64,000 bases of DNA. Origin: Aquanectria penicillioides. Lineage: Eukaryota > Ascomycota > Sordariomycetes > Hypocreales > Nectriaceae. The notes beneath the pieces were generated by a model. That model was not told the DNA's origin. It saw nothing but the letters and a program-made list of their open reading frames with translations, and did no database searches. The stretch spans positions 372,001 to 436,000 of the forward strand of contig PYIU01000010.1 in NCBI GenBank assembly GCA_003415625.1, in the 5' to 3' direction. Position 1 is the first letter of the stretch; every line of letters begins with the position of its first letter. Made by a program: the position numbers and the translations under genes. Of this stretch, positions 8,500 through 17,716 are shown in pieces.

Positions 8500-10460
8500 A
8501 ATTCCTAGAGACCATGGTCTATCTTATTCATTGCTCACGCCTCTCATTCTCATCTAATCTGGACATAGGACACATGTTTAGATCTTCCCCGTTACTACGT
8601 GCATGCGGATATCTGGCGTGCATAACTCAGGACTGCGACAGCGAATTCTGCACATCTTGGATAGACAAACCCCTTGAATGTTTAGGGAATGGGTACCGTA
8701 TGACTATACCGTTGACTTCACTCATGGTTTTGACAGAACAATGGTCGGGGATGGCCATTTCCTACAATGCGGTGCTCGGTTTGAGCATAACATGATATGC
8801 ATCGTGATTTACGTCGGAGACTCAATAAGACGCAAGGATCGAATTATTTGCGAGTGATTTCTCAAGCGCAAGGCGAAAAGACTCCATATGGTTAGCCAAA
8901 TGGACGGTTGTTGATGAGAGCATTACTTTTGAGGTACCTGTATGTTTGGCTCTTCCGTAGCGATGGCAAGCGTTATGTTCAATGACTGTAGTAGATTAGC
9001 GTTGGACAAGAAATGGAAAAAGTCCTGGACGGGAGTGATGGATGAAACATCGTCAAAGCACCTTAGACCATCCGATTTCAAGAGACTGTCAATAGCCACT
9101 TGCATCTTTCGGGCCAACGAATTCCCGCCAAAAAATATCGCTCAGCTGTTCCATGGTTGGAGGTCCGTTGGCGAGAACCGATATGTCTTGCGTGTGACTG
9201 TCACGGCTAGCATGACGCGGCGTAAGAATCTGGATTTGGGAGTTGATAGTCGGGAAGTCATTCATGTCTGCAATGGTCAAATTTAGCCCCGAATTCTTTC
9301 GCAACTATTCTGGCCTTCGCATTGCCGTAATACTGTCGGTGAGCATCTTGGTAGGCGTTTTCTTATCCAAGCTTTCCAATGGAATGCCAGTTGACCGATG
9401 GTATGCCATCAACACGTTGTCTTCAATTGCCCTCCGGCTCGATCTAGAGGAAGGCGTATTTGGAGAATGGAGGTATTTGGCAACGACCACATGAACCTTC
9501 CTTATCGTATCGTCTTGTCGAGAAGAAGAAAAGTGGTTCACAGCGTTTGGGAAAAGCTTCGCAATAACATCCACGACCATCTTGGATGGATGGAGTGCGG
9601 GAAAAGTTGGTCTCAGTGAGGCGTTGGAGATGAATGTTGATGATCGAAACCCTAATAGGAAAACAGGTTTTTAGCGCTTTTTGTTGTCAGAAAACCACCT
9701 CTTTTTGAAATTTATTAGTTCCATTGGTGTGGAATGGGAATGCATTCTACATGACAGATTGATTCTGGTTGCTGGTGACTATCCGAGTCACAACACAGCC
9801 ATTGCTTTTTTAAGGCACTCTGATAATAGTAGGCATAGATATAGCACGCTGTACGTTAATAGAGTTGAGGATAATTGGGGCGGGAAGACTTTGTGCAACA
9901 TCAAACCGCCCGCGATCTTGGGGGCTAGGACACGGCGAAATGCATCCTTCGTCGTATCCAACGCCAGTTCCTTTTACACCACACCAGCTGCGTGGATCGC
10001 GCCATGGACTGGTGGTAGAGATAGTCGATCTAGGGGCATCCGACAAGTTTTGAACGGCGCTCTTAGCAGTTATATCCAATGGTAGTACGTGAACAGATGT
10101 TCCATGACTCTCTAGTTTCTTAATTTTCTGGATGGCTCTAGCCAGTTCAGTATCCTGGTTCCACATTTTACGAGGTAGCTATCGGCGCGAGATGAGAATG
10201 TGTCGCCGAGCACCCTTCTCAACCAGGAACTTTGCTACCTCAACGCCGAGTCACCAAGACCACCCGTGATGAGATAGGTTGCAATTTGTGGACAATGATT
10301 GAGAATGCGGATAATATCGGCGAAGATATAATGGTAATTTATTGGACCCAGGGTATCCAGCCAGTGTCTCATATCAAGCAAAGTGGATGAGCACATATCG
10401 GCCAATCGTAACAGCGATGGAGAATCAGTTTGTTCAACAGATAGAACTCAATTGCACACC
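8500..10460 (-). pseudogene. Decayed PKS-NRPS remnant (KR, carrier, condensation)
   Basis: Read on the minus strand from high to low coordinates, three megasynthase domains appear in order, in shifting frames. At about 10290-9870 is a ketoreductase: TYLITGGLG (NADPH-binding), then in another frame EVAKFLVEKGARRHILISRR, then SVHVLPLDI, then PPVHGAIHAAGVV and [14 protein letters not shown]. At about 9480-9190 is a carrier domain: IPLESLD, TDSITAM (the Ser that would carry phosphopantetheine), then after a stop GLNLTIADMNDFPT. At about 9060-8500 is the start of a condensation domain (SSITPVQDFF; later LANNSILASY, with stops). The order KR-carrier-C is that of fungal PKS-NRPS hybrids. Multiple frameshifts and stops rule out function. 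The ends are indistinct; the PKS N-terminal domains are not recognisable upstream. Confidence 0.75.
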
Positions 10461-11304
10461 TAGGTAACCATCTGCACTAGTATCCACCGGCCGATCCAAC
10501 AGAAACGATCCCAAGTTCCTACTTGCTTACATCGCTGCATAATTACAAAAGGTCCGAGCTAAGATGCGTACGAGCTGCAGGTGAAACTGCAGCCACGAAA
10601 TACAAGGGCATACCTGGTTCGCTTTGGTCATTCGGTTTCCCAGCCTCCGGTCGCGTGCATGCAATGTCAGTGAAAAAGACATGCGGGATTTGAATGCCTG
10701 TGCACTGACGAGGCTGGGCTGCTGGGTCAGACTCCACTAGACCTAAGAATAGAAGGATTTGCCCAGCCTAATGGACACTATTTAGGTACGCATGAGAGAA
10801 GCCAGGCCATATGCTTGGGCTGGTCGGGCATTTTCTACAACGAAAGACTTGGCGATTCTGCGTCACAAGTGTGATGTCATTGTAGGTTCTAGGCCTTATC
10901 ACATGATGAGGCTGCGAAGTTCCGAAAACGGGGTTAGGTTGTGATAATGCAGGATTTCTCTTGGATATTGATTTACTGTAGAGGGCCCGTGCTGTGAGGT
11001 GTTGGCTCGTCCTGACTGCTCAGAGGGTTGGTTCACCTTGTTGTTATGGCGTGGGGCCACTGTTCAGTGAAGTTGGGGAGTCCTATCCACCCATCAAAAA
11101 CAATGGAGGATAATGGCACACATCGCGGATAGTAGACAATCATCTAGTTGGCAAGATGAGGCTTATACCTTATCAATTCAATAACGAAGAATTTTTGTTC
11201 CGATTGGAATCTATCCAATCAATACCCCGGCCTGCCATGGGAACTTCCATGCCCTGTTGATATACCAAATACAAAAGAAATTGACCACGTAGTTTATGAA
11301 AGAC
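10461..11304. other. Intergenic, probably further decayed sequence
   Basis: No domain-bearing frame found. It lies where the upstream (N-terminal) part of the minus-strand PKS-NRPS would have been, so it may be eroded beyond recognition. Its 3' end includes the terminator region of the minus-strand RNase gene. Confidence 0.4.
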
Positions 11305-11872
11305 TTAGGTGCACTTGATAAAGTTACGGCTGTCGCTTCCGTCGTCAGTCTTGACCTCGGGGTGCGTCATGACACCACAGTAAATGGCGGTGCCCTTGTT
11401 GTTGGCAAAGACAACGCGCAGCGGCGTGGCATGCTTCTGCTTTTCAACCTTGGTCTCCTTCTCCCACTCAAACTTGGCACCCTTCCAAAAGACGGGATAC
11501 TCAACAAGCAAAGCGCCCTTGGAATCACAGGCGTGGACTCCCCAGTTGATCTTTTCGGCGTTGCCGAAGTGGTGGGGATAGCTGCTGAGGCCCTCCTTGA
11601 GTCCAGCCTTTTTCATCTGGGCCTTAGCCACAGACTCCTCAACCTTATAGTTTCGTGCCTTGCCAGTGGACTTGACCTTGGTCTTGCAAGTGAGGGTCTA
11701 TAGACGGTTGACGTTAGTTGTGCCATGGTGAAACATGCGTTCAGAAATGTCACTGTACATCAGAGCGAGTCTCAAGGTTGTTAATCTCAATCGAGTTGAC
11801 GTCTGCGGCGGGAGCGGCGAGAGCGGGAGTGCCAGCAAGGGCAAGGAGAGCGACGATGTTGAAGAACTGCAT
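11305..11872 (-). CDS. Secreted ribotoxin / RNase T1-like ribonuclease
   Basis: Exon 1 is 11759-11872 and exon 2 is 11305-11697, joined in phase 0 across a 61-nt intron (GTACAG donor, AACTAAC branch site, CTATAG acceptor); 168 residues. A signal peptide (MQFFNIVALLALAGTPALA) and short pro-segment precede a domain with the fungal N1/T1 RNase layout. SSYPHHF supplies Tyr78 and His80, VEYPVF Glu104, PLRVVF Arg132 and GVMTHP His150: the full catalytic set of this superfamily. Four cysteines are spaced as in sarcin-type ribotoxins (Cys42 near the start of the mature protein, Cys167 at its end; Cys95 with Cys145). A Lys-rich stretch before the catalytic Arg resembles the basic loop of ribotoxins. 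Family knowledge: ribotoxins cut the sarcin-ricin loop of 28S rRNA; T1 RNases cut after G. Sequence alone does not decide between them. The gene looks intact. Confidence 0.8.
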
Positions 11873-12519
11873 TGTGGTGGTTGTAGATGAACCAAAAAGA
11901 GCGTATTCACGTTGAGGAGTAAGGACTGTTCGTTATGGTTGAGAGATGCTGATGGTGATGATGATGATGGCAATATAGGCGATGAAAACTCCCTTTTTAT
12001 ACCTCATTACATCACAACCATGAGATTGACAAATTTGTTGGCTGCAGTAATTTCCTCACGACATAGCCCGAGATGAGCGCATTTCAATCCGTGCAGCAGG
12101 ACCATATTCACATTTGCATCCTTCCGAGATCTCGGCAGCGTCACGGATGGCCTCAACCATGTAGTTCGGCATCTATCTTCCGATACGACAGAACTTGATA
12201 CAGGTAGCGTTGGTTCCTCGGGCTGTGTTTTAGTATCCTTCCACTGCCAACTGCTATAATTCCAAAGTTTCATTGGGCCTATGTTGTTCCGGGTCACATC
12301 ATCGGCTGATTAAGGACTGGGGCTGTGCATCGCCAGAGCCTGCATTTTGTCTCAGACCCAAACACCAAGCCCCAACCTATCGCCAAACAAACGTGCAACC
12401 AACGGCCGCTAAGAGCCAACGCGAAACTCGGATTTTGCTTACAATATATTATTGTCTCATTTCCCATCATAGATCCTTCGAATTCACCCTTTTCAGCATC
12501 AAATACCGCACCGATAGCC
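11873..12519. other. Shared divergent promoter region
   Basis: A 647-bp spacer between the minus-strand RNase gene and the plus-strand DUF3632 gene. Apart from the TATA box at 11994-12001 I see no defined element. The frame of the downstream gene stays open upstream to 12325, but the ATG at 12520 is the more likely start. Confidence 0.5.
11994..12001 (-). promoter_or_regulatory. TATA box of the ribonuclease gene
   Basis: On the minus strand TATAAAAA lies about 122 nt upstream of the ATG at 11872. It is followed by a leader with ATCATCATC-type repeats similar to the leader of the repeat-peptide gene. The spacing is normal for a fungal secreted-protein gene. Confidence 0.6.
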
Positions 12520-13536
12520 ATGGCTGTGTACTTTGAAAACGTGGAGCCCTTTGACGTTGGTCTTTTCGAAGAAGGCGATGACAGTGATGATTTAGCCTAT
12601 AAAAATCCGCTCAAGAGTCTCATTGACGGAGAAAAGAGCCCGGCTACCGTTGCTGTCGAGCTTGACGCTTTAGTTTCTTCCGAGGCTACCAGACGGTTTG
12701 AGGAGCTCAAGAATCGCAACCCGCCCTTCAAACTATCCCCCGATGAAGAGGAACAGGGCGAGTCTCTTTGGGTCCTTGGGCCAAACCCATCGCGACATGC
12801 TGGTATCATCATAGGGACCATCGCAGAGATCTGCTCGGCCTACTCGCCACAGCATCAGGCTCACAACCGCCTTGTCCAGTTGCTGAAGGAACTCAAGGCG
12901 TTGTCACATGAAGTTCCTACTACTATTGATGCGGATTCCTACAACACCGGGACTGAGCAACTTGTTTTTGACCAAACCGAGAAATTGTGGGAGTTTGGTT
13001 GTGATGACAACTCCTCCTACTCATTTGGGCAACCAGCTGATGGTAAGAATGCGATCCAAAAGTCGAGTGACACGCGGGAATTGCACGCTAAGACAAGTGT
13101 AGAATTGGCACATCCATATTCAGACGTCGAGACACCTGGAAGCGAAGTACAGATTAGATGGCGCAACTTTCAGTCATTTATTGCGCGCATCTCATCTGCT
13201 GAGCTGATTGATTGCGCCGGGCTCTCTGCACTGATCAACATTCTACCCTCCGATATTCACTATCCTGACCTGGAGTCTCGCAAGTTCGGTGGGCCCCGTA
13301 GGATCGAGGGTGATTTGATAGCTGGGTCTTACTGGCTGTCGGGTGATATGGAACGGCAATGGCTCTACAAGCATTGCTGTGAGGGAGATGAGACGGACAA
13401 TAGATGGAGCTCGAAGCGCTGGAATGAATTGAAAGATCAGTTAGAATTTATTGCAGGTGACCGCCGGTTTCCTCAGGAATGCCGCCATCTGGCCGAGGAC
13501 CTGGGCAAGAAGATGACTGCACAGGAGACTCAGTAG
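12520..13536 (+). CDS. DUF3632-like fungal protein
   Basis: An intronless frame of 338 residues from the ATG at 12520 (tagccATGgct, a strong context). An upstream in-frame ATG at 12325 would add 65 residues of unstructured sequence and is less likely. The protein begins acidic (YFENVEPFDVGLFEEGDDSDD), has a central helical part and ends with WSSKRWNELKDQLEFIAGDRRFPQECRHLA. That W...W..(F/L)..I..D..(F/L)...C/T pattern is typical of the C-terminal half of fungal DUF3632 proteins. No biochemical role is known for this family, which is abundant in filamentous ascomycetes. It is divergent from the RNase gene, which need not imply a joint function. Confidence 0.65.
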   Translation: MAVYFENVEPFDVGLFEEGDDSDDLAYKNPLKSLIDGEKSPATVAVELDALVSSEATRRFEELKNRNPPFKLSPDEEEQGESLWVLGPNPSRHAGIIIGTIAEICSAYSPQHQAHNRLVQLLKELKALSHEVPTTIDADSYNTGTEQLVFDQTEKLWEFGCDDNSSYSFGQPADGKNAIQKSSDTRELHAKTSVELAHPYSDVETPGSEVQIRWRNFQSFIARISSAELIDCAGLSALINILPSDIHYPDLESRKFGGPRRIEGDLIAGSYWLSGDMERQWLYKHCCEGDETDNRWSSKRWNELKDQLEFIAGDRRFPQECRHLAEDLGKKMTAQETQ

Positions 13537-14493
13537 AGAACCGGAGGAAGTCAGGTGCGCGATTAAGCTGCGTTATAGTATTATTAGAAGAATTTGTTAT
13601 CCAAAAAGCCTATTGCATCGTTGATTTAGCTTGCGGTTTAACGATTAATGAATATTGGCTGAATCTGAGTTTCAATGTATCTTAATCTAACAGGTAGACT
13701 GAGTCTACGTGAGCTATTGTTAATTAGATAAATGTTCATTGCCCGATTGTATTTCCATTTGTTCATTACGATGTCCATGTTTTCAGGATATAATTTGCTT
13801 TAGAATAGTTGCATCTGGATTGCTAGTTCGCACGTCGCATCACACTTAGTAACATTACTAAGATACTACGGGTCATCTCCGTCACATCAACCTCTCGGGC
13901 ATGAAAGCCCTCCTACCATGCTTATTGATTAGACAATAACTAAGCAGGGCACGATTATCAGGCCCAAGATTGTCCCAAGCCCTAAAGCCGGTGCTGGCAG
14001 AACAAATAATTTGAGGCTGTGCTGCGCGGATACAGCGCAGGTCTGGGACATGTGGCGATTGAGGATAGCCGAAGCCAACCATGATCCCTACATTAGGCAC
14101 AGACAGCCTTGTTGAACATGGGTGTCTGCAATCTAGCCAAAGGCTAAAACCAAGGCTCTCCTTCAGGCTTTTCCGGTTAATTTCCTTATCCCCGTAGACC
14201 TGGCAAGAATTCAAATAATGCATAAAAGAGGGAGCCTGTGCTAGTGGTATTTTAACTAGCCTTGGCAGTTCAATTGATTCGCCGCAGCTTCGTTCTTCCA
14301 TGGCACACCTGATGGAATATTTTCGTGGACTTTCAAGGGCATTTAAATCACATATCCTATTCATTCCTAAGCACCTCGCCACATAACCCATCCGTCCCGT
14401 TTATCGACTGGTTCCGACTCACAAGAACCGGAAGACTAGTCAACTGTAATTCCTACGAGACTTTTTCAGACCACTTAAAAATAAAGAAACAGG
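13537..14493. other. Intergenic
   Basis: A/T-rich spacer. A minus-strand frame of 169 codons (13882-14391) is open but has no motif, signal peptide or plausible promoter, and I do not call it a gene. The last 100 bases precede the ankyrin gene at 14494. Confidence 0.45.
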
Positions 14494-16552
14494 ATGGTTC
14501 TGAGAGCTCGCAACAGAGAAAATCGAGAATCATCGGAACCAGCCGATGAAGGGGCCACGGGAGAGAGTTTGCTGCAGCAAACTGCACAAGATTCCCTGGC
14601 TCAGGCTCAGGCACTCCAACAACCTGGTTCCACGCGACTCAGCGCGGCCTCGGTGGCTTCATGTAGACGCCCCAAACAAGAAAAGAAACTCGTTAACGAG
14701 ATTCAAGCAAAGCGAAGACTGGCTGCAGCAAAGGCTGCCGAAGAATCTGCGGCAAGAATCACTCGCTGGCTCGTTACCCTTCAAAGAAATGAGCTCGATG
14801 AAATAAAGGCACTTGTGCAGAGTGGTGCGGATGTAAATGAATGGTTGCATTCTGATAACAACAGCGAAGGTTTCAAATGGGTTGGAGTCGGCAAGGCTGA
14901 TGAGATCAAGCCAGGGGAGGACTTGAAAGATAAATTGCGAAATGGTCGCAACCCTGGCTTTGATTTTCCTGTCATATTGGCATCCAGCCGCTCCCTAGAG
15001 ATCACAAAGTACCTTCTAGAAGCTGGAGCTGACGTTAACCACATGTTTAAGTATAAACTCACCGCATTGCAGTCGGCTATTACTCTCGGTGATCATGACC
15101 AGATGCTTGAAGTGGTGAAACTGTTGATAAGTCATGGGGCGGATGTGAATGCGACTCCGGGCCCGAATGGGACTGCTCTTGGAGCAGCTGCACACCTAAA
15201 AGCCAACGGCGTACTCAAAATCTTGTTGGATGCCGGCGCCAATGTTAATCAGTTGGATTTCGAGGACAATACTGCACTGAGCTTGGCTGTGAGCTGCAAC
15301 AATGTCGAGGCTGTGCGAATTCTTCTGGCTTGTGGTGCAGATCCTAATCTCGGCCCGGCAAGCATTGAAAAGAAGACTGCCTACAATGCTTTCTCAATTG
15401 CCGACTGCGATGGTGATACGGGTGTACTGAGAAGACTCCTCGATGCTGGACTGAACCCTAATGGAGAGCAGGTAAGTCACATAATTTTGAATAACAGGGA
15501 GTTTCGAACTTAACGCTCACTAATACCTGAGACAGGGCCAACCGCTAGTATATTTTGCAACAATGTTCGAAAATCGCGACATCATAAAACTTCTGGTTCA
15601 TTATGGCGCAGATATTGACGCAAAGAACTTCTGTCAGAATTCTGCACTTATGGATGCGGTCAAGGACAAAAATATAGATCTTATGCGATTCCTTCTCAGA
15701 CTTGGTGCCGACGCATCGGGGGCAAGTGAATGGTGGAAATTACAGCCCCGATTGCCCTCGGACTTTATGTGTCCACCAGAGGACGAAAGCCCACTACCTC
15801 ATGAGTTGAAGCTCTGGGAGCTTGCCACTACGACCAAGTATTTCGAAAGCGCTCCAGAACTATTTGCCGAAGTTTGTTCTGATGATACGCCTTGGGAATG
15901 GTCCGAGGCAAGCTTGCAATGGGAGCTACCGCAGTTCATTGGTGGATCACATGTCGACATTGTGATTGAACCTGGTGCCATGCGACAAACAATCAGAGAT
16001 TACATAGGCCCCAATGATGATTCTACTGAACTCCCCTATGAATTGAGTATGCGTCTTGATAAAAACTTGAACGAGCTTTGGGCTGGAGCCAAAAGGTTTA
16101 TGGATGGGCTAGTTCACCATGTGGTAGATCACTTTCAAGGCATCAAGTCTGGGCGAACAAGTAAGTCATTTCACTTACTAGAATTGAGTACATAGTCATA
16201 AATTTAGGTTTTGGAACTTGGAGGGCAGTTTGAATTCTTACTAACTGAAATATTAGCAAGTTATATTCACTACTTCAAGGACCCACCACTCTCAGTCAAT
16301 GTCAGCTGTGGTTGGACCAGTGTCTGCGTCGAATTCCGGGATGGCGACTACCAATCAAGTCGAGTCTATCTGCTACAGGCTATGGAGCTCTTTTGCAAGG
16401 AATTTTATTTCGAGAGGCGTCAAAAGGGCATCATTGAGGCTACTACGAAGTGGAAGCTAGAGCGCTATAGATCCTCAGCATTACAAGGAGAAGTTGACTT
16501 ATGTGCGACTTACGGTCTCAGGCCTGCCATGACCGTTGTTGGCTCATCATAA
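14494..16552 (+). CDS. Ankyrin-repeat protein of unknown role
   Basis: The proposed exons are 14494-15471, 15536-16160 and 16224-16552, giving 643 residues. Intron 1 (64 nt, GTAAGT...GACAG) is convincing. Intron 2 has a good donor (GTAAGT at 16161) but the only in-frame acceptor is a weak TTGGAG, so the third exon is less certain; without splicing the protein would end at 16195. A charged N-terminal coiled region (EIQAKRRLAAAKAAEE) leads into about seven ankyrin repeats at about residues 90-410, for example VVKLLISHGADVNATPG, VLKILLDAGANVNQLD and IIKLLVHYGADIDAKN. The C-terminal 230 residues are not ankyrin and match nothing I know. Ankyrin arrays bind proteins; the partner is unknown. Confidence 0.75.
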
Positions 16553-17716
16553 TAGCCGAGAGAAGCACGCGTCGCATGAAGTTGGGACATGTTAAACCAC
16601 GTTGCGTGGCTGCAGGTCAAGTCTGGGAGAACATTTATACACAAGTAGCGGAAATGGCACCAGCGACTAGGCGGCGTAGTCCGTTGTGGCTGCACTCATT
16701 GTCGCTGAATCACTTGAGCTAAACTTGGGCGCATGCACAGCACATGTCTCTGGGCTGGGAAACAATTCATAATGCCTTACTACAAGGAGGCATGGATTCG
16801 AGACTTTGCATTTACATGTTATCGACACGCGAGGTGAAGGCGTTTGCGAGCAAAAATAAGGCGTCTAAGCGCCAGTGAGAGACGTGTGAGATTCGACTTG
16901 CATCTCTACCATGTTCTCCTCCTTCGCAGCTAATCTGGCGGAGACCTGCGCTGCTACCCAAAGTTACACATTGGAAAAACACGTGTATTATAGTTATGTC
17001 GCGATCCCAATAGGCTTTCGATATCCAGAGTGTTCAATATTGAAGGTTATTAACTATCTTGAATAGAATTGTAGCCGTGTATGATTGGAAAATGGACGCA
17101 GTACGATTTGCGGCGATAATAGATACAACATATGGGCCTTATGCCATCTTAGCTAATCATATAGCGACACTGAGATTGGCTCCTTTAACCGCCATGATGC
17201 GCCATCGTTGCTACCCAATGCATCCCCTCGGGATTGAAGGAGGGTACTCTGATGTTGGGTCTAGTAGCCGTGGGAATATGCAAAGCCCACAAGGAGCTCT
17301 TAGGGCATTTGTATCGACGAGAAAGATAATACTCATGGCGCCGGAGTATGGCGACCTTCAGATTGCGAAAATAGGAAAAGATGGTGATGTATAAGATACA
17401 ATGGTACCAGGTCATGAGACAGTCACTCGGGGTTAAGGCTAGCTGCAGATTCAACGGAACTTCTAAAGTCCATAAGTACAGGTAATAAAAGGAGCACGGC
17501 AGCCCCTCTTACAGGGCATGTCCTTTGCGCTCATGTCGCAGATTCAAATCGGCTCACTCGCCGACACCACCGTAATCACCCGCATGATGACGCTTTTCCG
17601 AGACACCCGATCGTCCAAATAGAGCTCATAGTCACACAAGAAAGTGAGATTTGTGCTCTAACCCCGCTATTTAGTAGCTCTCGCGAAGGTCTGGCCGCAC
17701 ATTGAGCTTGATATGG
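16553..17716. other. Intergenic
   Basis: No credible gene. A frame at 17059-17394 lacks any domain sign. A TTCAAATC word near 17543 recalls a tRNA T-loop, but the flanks do not pair and there is no A or B box. Confidence 0.45.

Noticed and set aside
13882..14391. Minus-strand 169-codon open frame
   Set aside because: No motif, signal peptide or promoter; composition like the surrounding spacer.
17480..17600. tRNA-like TTCAAATC word
   Set aside because: Flanks do not form a T-stem or acceptor stem and no A box is present.
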